NCBI GenBank assembly: GCA_023091665.1
Contig: JALJCQ010000026.1
Coordinates: 124,001-188,000 of the forward strand
Origin: Pythium myriotylum
Lineage: Eukaryota; Oomycota; Peronosporomycetes; Pythiales; Pythiaceae
DNA: 64,000 bases
Reading direction: 5' to 3'
Shown here piece by piece: positions 9,914 through 20,926 of the stretch. The notes under the pieces were generated by a model. That model saw only the letters and a program-made list of their open reading frames with translations, did not search any database and was not told the origin of the DNA. Position 1 is the stretch's first letter; the number at the start of each line of letters is the position of its first letter. The translations under genes were made by a program, and so were the position numbers.

Positions 9914-11884
9914 CCGTCCTCTCCATCGCTTGTCCAGATCCTCTGGGAGGCTAGCTAAGTTGGTGATCGAAAACGTCAATTCGAGCGGGGAACGGGGGAA
10001 GTCGTACGAACTCAAGCCATCTGGTAGCGAACCATTCGGGAAGTTTGTCCGCACGAAGCAGGCATAATTCATGTGAGGGTGGAGACTGTTGGTGATGGCA
10101 GCCCCCGAGTCCCAGCGGAGGATTGTCGAATTGTAGAACGTGATACTCACGAGGTTGAGGAATTTTGTAAGTGACGGCTGCATTTCGATCTGGTGACAAT
10201 GGCGGAAACTCAAGTGGAGAAGCCCACCTCCGAATAAGTTCCCGATCGTCTCCTCAAACTGCGAAGCGACTCCAGTGAGTTGGCGGTGTATGCAGCAGTT
10301 GAACTCGATGATCACACACGTTGGGTGAAGCACAAGCCACGGTCTCAGTTGAAGAAGACAGGACATGGGAGACGCCACCAGCTCGCTCTGGATATGGACA
10401 GCAAGCACCGCGAAACCATAGACAAACAGTAGGCATGACCGATATTTATGATTTGGGATCGCTTCACACGAGCGGGCACATGCCCTATTTCCTTCCTCAT
10501 GGATGTTGATGGTAGCACAGCCACCAGACTGGATTTGCGGTAAAGCAAGAGTTTGATGTCGTCGAGGGATAGCAACAATCCGACGGAGAATACTAAGCGG
10601 CTCGCAACGTCAACCCACGACCCGAAGAACACCATCTGGCTTTCGTTGCGTATCGTGATGAACCACGCCTGGTTGTTATGGGACTCTAGCGGAAAGTCGA
10701 GGGTTACCGGGTTGAACTGCTGGGCGTAGCTCCACACCATAACAAGAGGGACGCCGACGGAAGCCGTGAAATCGAGAAGCACGTCCAAGAGTCTGCCTAG
10801 CAGGCGCTGCAATGGCCGATTCTTTATGACGTGATGAAGGACGGGGGTAATCCAGCAGTTTAGCGCCAGAGTTCCGACATAGAGTCGAATGAGGCGACGC
10901 CGGTATAGATAGCGGCACATTTGATACGCCTGGTACGATTGCACAGCGGTCTCAAAAATCTCACGCACGAGTAACACAACGTCGAACTGACGGCTCTCGA
11001 TCCCGAGAAATCCATGTCGACCAAAGATGCGCGCGTACAGTCTTCGTGCTGTCGACCGTAGCCGAGGGTGGATGCGTTGTTCCAGAGACTGGGGCAGAAC
11101 GGACGCGAATCGCGACATCGATTGGAAGCGAGAGTTCGAGGACTTGAAACGCCGCTTGATAAATCGGAATGCTCGGAAGCAAAGGGGGTAGAGGAGGAAG
11201 CCCGCGTGGATACCACCAACCGCCAAGTGAACGTCAGCGATGGCAGTCAAATATCGGGGTTCTACAATCATGTTCCATATATCCAAGGTTCCGACTATTG
11301 CTAATTGACGAGACCAGAGGAAGAAGATGCCAGCTGAGAAGTAATAGAGACCGCAAATGGCGTGGAGAAAATAAATCCCGAGCCACGCGATGAAGAACGC
11401 GCGTGGACCGAGACGAACTGCGAACGCACCTTCCCGTCGTGGGTTGATGGCCACTGCGACGTCTGCTACGAGTGAGGGTCCGTGCGCTTCCTTGCTCACC
11501 ACACTCGGAACCGAAGTGTGGCGTAGAGTGCTCTTGCGAAGACCCCAAGTCTTGTGCGCTTGTTGATCTGTTTTGGGAACAGTTGAGTGGAAATCTAATT
11601 TCGTCATACTAGTCGCGGAAGGTACGGTTGAGATTGCGAAAGACCGATCCATGACGCAGGAATTGGGTCGGCGGATGCGATGGATGTCACGACTAGGAAG
11701 TAGTGAGTGAGAAAAAACCATCACTGCGGTGAAAAACAAATGTACGTAGGATAATAACTTCGCAACTGCTGGAAGTCTCACCTCTCTTGGCCTCGCATCT
11801 GAAGTTTAGGCGTTCAAAGCATTTGTTCTTGCGTCGCGAAAGTAACCAGACCTCATAAGCGAAGTGATTCGTTTCAGCCAAGAT

Positions 11885-12004
11885 TTTTGTTTTTGTATTA
11901 CCAATAGCGTCGACAGCCTATGAGGCCGTTAGCCCTACGGGATGCGGGTGGTACTTATTCGCTAGGTGGGGAGAAGGCTGGTGCCAGAGAACGGCGCTGC
12001 AACG
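11885..12004 (-). mobile_element. 120-bp retroposed LINE 3'-end fragment
   Basis: The segment is bounded by exact 14-bp direct repeats GTTTCAGCCAAGAT at 11871-11884 and 12005-12018. Read on the minus strand it ends in an A-rich tail (AATACAAAAACAAAA), as expected for a severely 5'-truncated retroposon. It sits about 160 bp upstream of the start of the broken LRR-membrane gene. Confidence 0.65.
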
Positions 12005-12159
12005 GTTTCAGCCAAGATGCCCGAAATAGAATAGCAGCACCAACAGGGTGTATCTATAGTGCTTTCTCTCGTGGGGGGGGGGGGGTCCACTGATTTCCAT
12101 TTGTGAGGACTTCTCGATCTGCTACTCTAACACACTACGATACATCTTGTTTACATGTG

Positions 12160-12717
12160 CTATGTAGCGCGCGAAGAACACACAGACCCCGTGGTTAAGT
12201 GAGAGAGAGTTTGAGTGTGGACGCTAAGGCGGTGAGCTGGGAGCTTAGATCTTGATCTTCCTCGGGGTTTCTTGCAGTGCGTTTGGATCGCTGTGATGTG
12301 GTCGACGGCCAAGCGAATATCGCGCTCGATCAATACGGAGGTAGGAGGTGCGTCAATCGATCGGTGTTTTTTGTCGTTGCGGACTGCCCATAGAGTGTGG
12401 AATACGACGGGGCACGCGATGTTCCATAGTACGGTGGCAGCGCGGAGCGACGGGCGGAACGGACGACGCAGCGAGAGTTTGTCACCGAAAAGGGCCTCTT
12501 TCCATCCTGGGGTACCAAGCAAAATGGGCTTCCACGCGTTTATGTGGACTCGCCATAGGGGTCTTGCCACTGGACAGTCAAAAAAGATGTGCTTGTAGGT
12601 CTCAACGTGCCGACAGCCGTGTTGGCAATAACGATCGTGACGATAAATTGCAGTACCGTACTCGTCAGCGGCTGGTAGAATAAGCCACCAGACTCGAAAG
12701 CGAACGTCATACTGCAC
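12160..12717 (-). pseudogene. LINE reverse-transcriptase zinc-binding (zf-RVT) fragment
   Basis: The frame includes YCQHGCRHVETYKHIFFDCP followed by RPLWRVHINAW. This matches the C-x(n)-C-x-H-IF-x-CP-V-LW pattern of the zf-RVT region that follows the RT domain in LINEs. It differs from the copy inside the 6365-9902 element, so a second LINE lineage left this piece. No RT core is visible upstream. It is a decayed fragment. Confidence 0.7.
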
Positions 12718-13459
12718 GGGAGAAACGTAGCGTCGTAGTCGCTTAGTGTGGTGCAGAACATGTTGAAGCTGTGCTCATCATCATCATCAACTTGCAAACG
12801 AAAAGCAGAAGTGGGTACTGTCGTTGACCCACGTCCACCAAGACAATGGTTTCCTTGCGAACCCTAAAACATGGATTTTCACACGTCGCAGCCACACTAT
12901 ATTAGTCCTGTACCCCGTTTTTACGTGTACCACACTAGCTCGCCTCGCATCTTCCACGAGTTCCAGTGCATGGCGCGGTCGTTGGTCTTGGTCGGGAGAA
13001 GACGTCTTCCGCGATGATTTCGTCCGTCGCGAGACGTGAGAAGCGTCGTCAAAGAAAGGACGAGTCCGCTGGTCGAAGCAGCGGCGTCTTGTGGACGCTG
13101 GAGAAGACGCCACGTTGAAAAAAAACAAGCAACTGAGAAGTCTCGCTTGCAGATGAGATTTGACGCATCTGCGTCGAAGTGGATGTATTCGACACCTTTT
13201 AACGGCTCGACGGGCGTCCTCCTCGCACGACTCTGTCGACAGAGCAGGTCGCTCGGAAGTCTAGGCTTTTGGTCGCATGCTTGACTTCGCGCAGGGATAT
13301 TTTCGATCGGTTGGTTGTTGTCAACTTTGAGCCGAGGGCACTGTGACTCGAAGTTCGGTTTTCCAGTTCTTAGATGAAGAGTTGAATGCTTCATGAACGG
13401 CTTCTCCGACAGCAACTATACCAGAATGTGGACGACGGTCCGTATCATTATTTGGACAA
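12718..13459. other. Intergenic, no gene recognised
   Basis: Short minus-strand frames of up to about 160 codons exist but show no known motif or compositional sign of a protein. The segment may contain further LINE debris between the zf-RVT fragment and the 3' end of the intact LRR-membrane gene. Confidence 0.5.
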
Positions 13460-15553
13460 TTAATCCCGGGTGTCGTCCAGTGCCAGAGGAAAGACGCCTA
13501 CGATGCCTGGGTCAAAATCACACATGGCTTGGACAGCTGCGAGCCACGGTCGAGTTGCCAGCATCAACTCAGTCTCGCGCGAACTCACATTCTGAAGGAC
13601 TTCTGTGCAGATCGGACTTCCAGCAGCCAACAACTGGATCCGTTCCACGAATTCCTTGGTGACCCAAGCAGGCAGCGCCGAGATGTTCGTGTGCTCGATC
13701 GCGATCAAGAAGAGATCGATCCCTGTGCCAGTGTTGTGTAACTTAGAGATGTCTACACCCGCTTCTGGGAGAGACTGGATTGGATTACCTCGAAGCATGA
13801 TGATGGCAAGATCGGGAGTCATGATGAGCTCGGCAGGAATCTCTGTGATGCGGTTAAAGGCGAGAGAGATCAAACTTGATTTGGACCCGAGAAGGACAGC
13901 TGGAAACTCCTCAAGTTGCGAGAACTCGATTTGTATCGATGCCTTTGAAGGCCACGGGAGGCTGAGCGGCAGTTCCCGGACGTTCGTAACAACAAACTCG
14001 ATATCGGTGAGTGTCGTTGGAAAGTGAGGGTGGGGCATCCCTGGTGGTGGTGTAGCAGTTGGAAATTCAACGCGCACAAAGAAGGCAATGCGGGCCCGCG
14101 AGTGAGTGTGTCTCGTGAACGCCGCGTCAAGCTCCCAGCGCTCGATTGTCGAGTTGTAGACTTTGATGCCGAAGAGATTGCGAAGATTTTGGAACTGCGA
14201 CGGAATCTGGATGCGCGGGCAGTGGCGATACATCACGTGCTCGACGGAGCCGATGTCAAGGTTACGGAAGACAAAGGCGAAGTCTGTTTCCGTTCCTGTG
14301 AGGAAGGGCGAGGTGCGGCAGCTGATCACAACGACTGCGCAGGCTGGCCTTCTGACAAACCATGGACGTAGTTCCAGTGCACAGAAGGATGGCGAGGCAC
14401 GGAAATGAGATTCGATATAGGCGACAAAGATCACGAACCCCCAGAGCACGAGGACCCTATGTCCCCATTTTGAGACCAATCGAGCGAGTCGTTTGCTTTC
14501 GCGCTGAAGAAGCCGCAGAGACGGCCCACGCGGAAGAATTTTGGCTAGTCCAACTCGGCGAGCCATCAACACTATGCGTGGTTGAGCACGACGGCGCCGC
14601 GAAACTAGCAGTTTGACGTCATCGAGAGACCAAAGCAAGGTGAGCGATAGGATCAAGCGGCTGATCGCATCGATCCACGAGCCGAAGAAGATCAATGGTG
14701 CCTCGTTCATGAAGTTGAGAAGTGGCACATCGTCCCACCAGAACGTTCCCGACATAAAATCAGCAGTCGATGGATCGTACATGGCGAAGTATTGTAGCAC
14801 GAGTATGACGGGCACGCCGATGGACGAGACAAAGTCGAGAAGAATATCGATGAGCACCACGACGAGCCGTTCGAGTGGCTCGTTTCGGTGGCATATTCGC
14901 TTTACGACGGGAGTCGTCCAGCAATTGACGATGAGAAGAATGGTGAAGAACTGATTGAGTCGTTGTCGTGTCAGAAGGCGGCTCATCGTGTACGCCTGGT
15001 ATGACGATAGAGAAGTCTCAAGTACCTCGCGAAGCACGAAGGAGAGCTCGAATTGTTCACTCTGGACGCTGAATACTGCACTGGTGTATGCGAGAAGCGA
15101 TCGCAATCGTCTTGTGGAGTCTGACAGACTCACACCAGCACCAGAGATGGCAGAGAGCGCTCGAGGTGGTGTGAGCGAGCTCGACTGCGGAATGGCTCTG
15201 CTTCGTGTAATCTGCAATCCAGCGATTGTCTTTTTCCATATCGCGGATCGAGTTATCTTCTTGCATGTCATTGTGTGGAAAATAATTGCAGCAGCAAATT
15301 TCAGGAGAGCATAAATGTGCAAAGCCCCCATAGTGTAATGGGCAAAGATGATCTTCGGGTATTGGTGCCACCCGAGCGTGAGCTTGTAAAGCTCGAGAAC
15401 CCTGCCGGCTTGTGTATACGGCAGTGCGGCGTACACTTGGGCAGCAGCGATCATGTAGGCGGCGCAAACGGCGTGGAGCCCGAGTATGGCAAGCCATGCA
15501 AGCGCGAATCCACTGGGCCCGAGCTCGACGTGCGTTCCGCTGTGGTTTTCCAT
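13460..15553 (-). CDS. Multi-pass membrane protein with C-terminal LRR ectodomain (copy A)
   Basis: An intact single-exon gene of 697 residues. Hydrophobic segments lie near residues 16-40, 68-95, 200-218, 230-258, 285-310 and 366-382. A basic variable loop (about 315-362) precedes the last one. Residues about 390-690 form a leucine-rich-repeat domain with repeats of the form LISLAFNRITEIP and IIMLRGNPIQSLP. The ectodomain has six cysteines (391, 405, 412, 445, 649, 678) and possible N-glycosylation sites (NST at 467, NIS at 623, NVS at 655), so it is probably outside the cell or in a lumen. Conserved WWDDVPLLNFMNEAP lies between segments 4 and 5. A sensor or adhesion role is plausible, but function is unknown. 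The start ATG is supported by equal length in copy B. It shares a near-identical tract with copy B. Confidence 0.85.
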   Translation of the reverse strand: MENHSGTHVELGPSGFALAWLAILGLHAVCAAYMIAAAQVYAALPYTQAGRVLELYKLTLGWHQYPKIIFAHYTMGALHIYALLKFAAAIIFHTMTCKKITRSAIWKKTIAGLQITRSRAIPQSSSLTPPRALSAISGAGVSLSDSTRRLRSLLAYTSAVFSVQSEQFELSFVLREVLETSLSSYQAYTMSRLLTRQRLNQFFTILLIVNCWTTPVVKRICHRNEPLERLVVVLIDILLDFVSSIGVPVILVLQYFAMYDPSTADFMSGTFWWDDVPLLNFMNEAPLIFFGSWIDAISRLILSLTLLWSLDDVKLLVSRRRRAQPRIVLMARRVGLAKILPRGPSLRLLQRESKRLARLVSKWGHRVLVLWGFVIFVAYIESHFRASPSFCALELRPWFVRRPACAVVVISCRTSPFLTGTETDFAFVFRNLDIGSVEHVMYRHCPRIQIPSQFQNLRNLFGIKVYNSTIERWELDAAFTRHTHSRARIAFFVRVEFPTATPPPGMPHPHFPTTLTDIEFVVTNVRELPLSLPWPSKASIQIEFSQLEEFPAVLLGSKSSLISLAFNRITEIPAELIMTPDLAIIMLRGNPIQSLPEAGVDISKLHNTGTGIDLFLIAIEHTNISALPAWVTKEFVERIQLLAAGSPICTEVLQNVSSRETELMLATRPWLAAVQAMCDFDPGIVGVFPLALDDTRD
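13654..15442. repeat. 1789-bp near-identical tract shared with 21121-22909 (copy A side)
   Basis: The two tracts align without gaps at a constant offset of 7467. The only difference I found is at 14092 (G here, T at 21559), which changes residue 488 from Arg to Ser. Immediately outside both ends, but still inside the coding sequence, the copies differ at many bases. Confidence 0.85.
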
Positions 15554-16340
15554 TGCTTGTTGGTTCAGTGTGGGAGACGACTGAACGGCGTCAACGCAGG
15601 GATCAGATTCAAGTGGAGTTCAGGAAAAGCCACGCCAAGTATTTTTGTGATTTCGACTGAAAATACATTCGGATAGTGAAGTCGCCTCAACACGTCTAAT
15701 GAAGCGAAGGTTTGTGGCCTGAAGGGACATATTTTGGCAGGAGCAAGCACGTCTTCCGATCACATAATCGCACGCTCAGTGGGATCCTACCACGTCTTTC
15801 CAATACGTGCGTTTGGAGAAGGCATTGTTGTTGGCAAATTGCAGTTCATTTGCATGGTATCGCGGTTTGATCTGGTCGGGTGGCAAGCCGAACAAGTCGC
15901 AGCATCACTTATGGGAGTCTACGTCGTTTTAGTGGTGCCGCGCACGGTCTCGACCCGCGGTTAAATGAGAACCATACGAACAAGGAAACGGTGACCGTTG
16001 TCGGCAACGCGAAACACCGAGTCTAGAGGTCAGGTAGTAGTGGCAACTAGAGGGCTAGACTGCCAAAGCGAGCCCAGGCAAATTGCGAATGCAACTGGGA
16101 GAAGTTGATTCGTCTTTCGTTCCACGGGGGAAAACTAAAGTTTTCAGCGCCACAACCTATTACTGATTGGAGGATATATCCAATCTGTTTGGAATGATTC
16201 GGTTTCGCCGCTGAAGGAATTCTCTACGAAGATTTTTTCTCTTTAAATATGGTGGCAGAACCTTCTCAGAAACCTGGGATTAGACTTGATACCATCATCG
16301 TGGCTGCCGCACCCTCCGGACCCCTCAACTCTGCAATACC
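15554..16340. other. Divergent intergenic region between two LRR-membrane copies
   Basis: It separates the 5' ends of copy A (minus) and a plus-strand pseudogene, so it held two promoters. No gene or known repeat is seen. The homologous spacer between copy B and its plus-strand partner is 23021-23626, but I see little base-level similarity. Confidence 0.6.
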
Positions 16341-18175
16341 ATGCAGGTCGCGATCTCAGCCAACTCCGACATCGTGAGCCACCAGGCCTCCAATTACGAG
16401 CTCAACACCTATAGTGTAGAGCAGCAAGGAGTTTCCTTCGGAAGAAGCGGGTACGTGCTCGCTTGGACCAGTGTCCTCGGTGTCCATATCATCTGCGCTG
16501 GGTACTTGGCCTACGCCGGACAAGTGTACACATCGCTTCAAACCACGCAAGTCGGTTGCATTCTCGAGCTTTATAAGCTCACATTGGGGTGGAAATTTTA
16601 TCCGTTGATCTCGTCCACACACTACATTATCGCAAGTATCCACCTTTACTCGGTTCTCAAGCCCTTTGCAGCATGGATCGTTTTCAAGATTATTCCTACA
16701 ACCTCAATGAATCGCTTGTTTTCGACTCGTTCACGCATTAGCCGACGGACGAGCTCAATTGCCAACTCGCAGGTTGGCCGAGGCATCAGCTCGCTCACCG
16801 GATCGCGGGTGCTTGTATCCATTTCACAGACTCGAGGAAAGCTCAGCTGGTTCATTCGTCTCGCCACAGGATTATTTTTTTCTAGCACCGGCTTATTCGG
16901 CATCCAAAGCGTATACTTCGAGGGTGTGTTCCTTCTGAGAGTTGTTGCGCAGACAGCACTACAGACCCACCAAGCCTACACCATGAGCTGCCTTCTGCCC
17001 CGTCCCAAGCTCATCCAGTTCTACACGATCATGCTGGTCCTTAACTGTTGGATGCCGCCTGCAATGCAACGAGCGTTTGGACGTAACATCTCATTGAGGT
17101 GGCTGTTCATGGCGCTGTTCGATATTCTGCTCGCGTTCGTCTCGTCCATCAGCGTGCCGGTGGTCGTTGCCATGGGCTACCTAGTCATGTACGACTGCTC
17201 GACAGGCGATTTCTCCTCTGGAACGTTTTGGTGGGACGACGTGCCTCTAGTCTACTTCATGAATGAGGCGCCGATCGTGTTGTTAGGCACATGGCTGATT
17301 GCGTTCGGTCGCCTGGTGCTATCCTTGGGCTTGTTACTTTCCTTGGACGATCTTAAGTCTCTCTTTGTGCGCCGCGAAATCAAATTCGATACGATAAACG
17401 CTGTCGTCTACCAGGTAAAAAGTTCTCTCAGTCCAAATAATCCCGCAAGAAGGCAGCTTTCCTCGCTTCCAGAGCGACCAGTGACCGTGTGGCAAATGCT
17501 GCGTAGTCCAGGCTTTGTAGCCACCACCATCAAGTGGACCCAACGCTTTCTTGTAGTCTGGGGCGTTGTTATCTGCGGCATCGCGATCGAAGCGTACTCT
17601 CGTGTGTCGCAGTGGAACTTCGCCCCTGGCTCGTGAAGAATCCTGCGTGCGCCGTTGTCCAATTCGACTGTCGCGCTTCACCCTCACTATCAGGGAATGC
17701 ATCGAACTTCCAGCTCGTATTCGGCCACCTGGACTCGGCTTTCGTTGAGCGTATCATCTTCCGCCACTGTCCAACAGTGGAAATCCCACCACGATTTCTA
17801 GAACTTCACAACCTGTACGGCGTCAAGTTCTACAACTCGACTCTCCACCAGTGGGGGCTCGATGCAGCGTTCAGGGGGCACGTCCACAGACGATTCCGCT
17901 TCGTTTACCTCGTCCGAGTCACGTTCCCGAATGAGTCAGTTCCGCTTGGTCTGTTACACCAACAGTTCCCGTCAACACTCACCGACATTGAACTTGAAGT
18001 CACCAACATCAAGGATTTACCACCAATGCTTCCGTGGCCAGCGAAAACGGCTGTCCAGATCGAGTTCTCGCTGCTTGATGTCTTTCCGAAGGTCCTGCTG
18101 ACGATCCAACCGAGTTTCATTTCCGTTGCATTCAACCGTATTACATAGATTCCACCCGAGCTCATCATGACTCGG
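16341..18175 (+). pseudogene. LRR-membrane family pseudogene
   Basis: The frame from ATG 16341 encodes all the membrane segments and stays open to 17636. A deletion of about 13 nt near 17610, right after the last membrane segment, shifts the frame. The LRR part (VELRPWLVK onward) continues in another frame to 18148. There GAG of the paralogues' NRITEIP is TAG, a nonsense codon. Sequence beyond about 18175 no longer matches the family, so roughly the last 115 residues are lost. It stands head-to-head with copy A, as the similar pseudogene at 23627-25497 does with copy B. Confidence 0.83.
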
Positions 18176-18631
18176 AGATTATGGCAACGAGGACGTTCCG
18201 ACCAGTCGGTGAATCATTTCATCCTTGCTGGTATTTCTGTGTCCGCCGACGTCAAGACTGCGGGTTGGGGGTTCATCCAGACGCGTGATTCTCTTCGTTA
18301 TCCTCATCGCCTTTTGCGCCTACTTTACGCGCCTACCTACTGTTGGGAGAAGTCACGAGTCGCCGAAGCGAGTACAGTGTGGGGTATTACTGGCACTGTT
18401 CCTCTTTTCTTGTCGCTGTCGTCGATTCTTATGTTGGAAGCGATCCTCGAAAGATATTCCTCGCAGCCACCAGAATAGACAAAGTGACTTTCGAGTGTTT
18501 TCGGTGAGGCAAATGTACTCCAAAAACAGACTGATGGAGATCTGTTCACGCGGCCCTGCGGCTATTTGCGGAAACCAGTCTAAAGCTCTGAAGTGTGGCT
18601 GCGACACTGGCATTGAAGAATCCTAGTCGAA
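18176..18631. other. Intergenic, no gene recognised
   Basis: Two overlapping plus frames include hydrophobic stretches such as ILFVILIAFCAYF, but there is no family match and no clear start. It replaces the lost 3' end of the upstream pseudogene. Confidence 0.45.
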
Positions 18632-20633
18632 ATGGAAAAGCAGCCAGCACGCCAACATCGGGTCGTTCTCGGTGGAGTCGCGTATGCGCTGGTGTGGACA
18701 GGTTTGATCAGTCTTCACATCATTTGTGCCAGTTACATGTGTGTGCGGGACTCGTCTACGGCTCACTGGGCAACACTTCTGTGGGCTTGACACTCGAGAC
18801 GTACGAACTCACCATCGGGGAGACTCACTATAAGACGCTCGAGATTCTCCACTACTTCGGCGCAGGCGTTCACATGTATTATTGTCTCAAGCCTTTCGTG
18901 CCTCGTTTCATCACGGCGCGAGTTGCTCGAATTCTTACTCGTTTTGACGCCAGCAGAGCTTCGAACGCTGGGCCAGAACGTTCTCTGTTGCTACAGAGCA
19001 GTCGGACCATCTCTAACCTGGCTGACACTGTGGAAGGCCTGGTTGGGATCAACAGTGAGTATTTCGACATTTTTTTTCTTTCGCGAGAAGTCGTCGAGAC
19101 CATCCTCCAGACCTACCAAACCTACACGATGAGCCGCCTGCTGACTCGCCCACGACTGACTCAGTTCTATATTGTCATTCTTGTACTCAACTGCTCGATA
19201 GGCGTCATACTCGCGCGACTGTGTCATGGGAACAAGCCGCTCGAACGTCTCGTTATGGTCGCGTTTGACGTTTTGCTCGATTTTATGTCGTCGATCGGCG
19301 TGCCCGTGGCCATCGCAGCTGGGTATCTCGCCATTTACGACCCGAAAACTACGGATTTCTCTCCTGACACAGTCTGGTGGAATGATGTGTGGGACATGAA
19401 CTTCATGAACGAAGCTCCCATTGTGCTCCTTAGTTCGTGGTTCGATGTTGCGAGCCGCATGATGTTTTCGGTTGGCCTGGTGTGGTCATTAGGGGACATG
19501 AAACTGCTGGTCACTCGTCGACATCGCGTGGAGCCTGTTACCGACCCGATTGTGAATGTTTTGTCGAATCGTAGCGAGAACAAGACTGCGAAAGGCGCCC
19601 TGCCCTGTCAAAGAGTGTGTCAAGATGGACGCACCGCGCTCTCCTTGTGTGGGGAGTTTGCATCGCTGCTGTCAGCGTTGAGGCCAACCTTCGCGCATCG
19701 GCATTGTACTGCGCGCTAGAACTTCGACCATGGCTCGTACGGAAACCAGCTTGCGCAGTCGTCCACATCTACTGCGACGCCGATTCTGAGCTTTCAGGGA
19801 ACATGACCACTTTTGACCGAGTCTTCGACACGCTCAACATTGACTCAGTCGAATACATTGGCTATCGCGGATGTCCCCAGGTCGAGATTCCGGCGTCCTT
19901 TTCCGACTTCGGTAGCATGATGGGAATTCACATGTACAACTCGACACTCGCACGTTGGGACCTGGACGCGGCTTTCACGGTTCGATCTCACCCACTAGCT
20001 CGGTTTGCGACTTTCGCAAGGGTGATGTTCCCGAACGCAACGATTCCGTCTGGTCTTTTGCACCCGCAGTTTCCACGCAAGCTTCGCGACATTGAGTTTG
20101 CTGCCACCAATATTCGGTGGATCCCTGAGATACTTCCGTGGATGCAGCGAAGTCTTATCTACCTTGAATCTTCAGAACTCGAGGTATTTCCGATGGCACT
20201 GGCCCGCTTCAAGCCCGCAGTTGTGTCTGTCGCCTTCAATCGCATCACAGCTATCCCCGCAGAACTGATCATGACCCCCGACATCGCGTGGATCTATGTT
20301 GGAGGAAACCCGATTGGAGCGCTTCCGGAGACAGGGGTTGACATCTCGCAACTCCATAACACGGGCTCGGGCGTCGAATTGTCCGTGCTGTCGTTGCAGT
20401 ACACAGAAATTTCGTCTCTTCCAGGGTGGATCACGGCCGAGTTCGTGGCCCGCGTGGTGTTGCAGGCGGCTGGAAGCCCAATCTGTACACAGATTTTACT
20501 AAATGCGAGTTCGCCCGAGGCCCTTTCTTTGCTCGAGGAACGCCCGTGGCTTGCGAAAGTGCAGGCGAACTGCGAGAACGAAGGGATCACAAGCTTCTAT
20601 CCTCTTGACGTCGAGGATGGTGAGAGTAGCTGA
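18632..20633 (+). pseudogene. LRR-membrane family member with two frameshifts
   Basis: Translation from ATG 18632 gives the usual first membrane segment (YALVWTGLISLHIICASYM). Near 18740 the frame shifts by one base. The membrane module then runs open to about 19600, where a second one-base shift occurs about ten codons before the last membrane segment. From about 19617 the rest is one clean frame: last membrane segment, LRR ectodomain with PICTQIL and the C-terminus, to TGA 20633. Apart from the two shifts the sequence is well preserved. Recent pseudogenisation, sequencing error or recoding are all possible. The LRR frame alone would encode about 335 residues behind a membrane anchor. Confidence 0.78.
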
Positions 20634-20926
20634 AGCGGAAAGGTGGATGAGCAAGGCTACTCGACGCCTGCTTGACGGTGATATTATCGTCGCCTGTGGC
20701 ATTTCCCCCGACTGATGTCCGCACGGAATGATTGGAATGGACATCCTGGTCAAGATGGGATGACTCTCGTCTGTCTGCGAATTAATGATGGATGCAATGA
20801 AGCCATCCTTCGGCATGTTGAAAGCGAGAGTGATCGCGTTGTTGATTGAGCGCCTGATCGAACAGGAACGCGGTCGATTGCTTCATTTGGACTAGATGCA
20901 CGAGTAAGACTGGTACACGCCTTCAG

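Larger units (their letters stand above)
5915..11721 (-). pseudogene. LRR-membrane family member broken by a LINE-type insertion
   Basis: Coding pieces on the minus strand are about 11721-10430 (membrane module), about 10430-9903 (first half of the LRR ectodomain) and 6364-5915 (last LRRs and C-terminus). They match the intact paralogue at 13460-15553 in order. A 3.5-kb retroelement (6365-9902) splits the LRR part. Removing it with one copy of the 11-bp target duplication joins the two sides in one frame, so the insertion itself cut a readable LRR region. A separate one-base-type frameshift near 10430, just before the last membrane segment, separates the membrane and LRR frames. The start is uncertain. 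The ATG at 11721 leaves an N-terminus much longer than in paralogues. The copy is diverged from all others and lacks several conserved residues. Confidence 0.82.
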
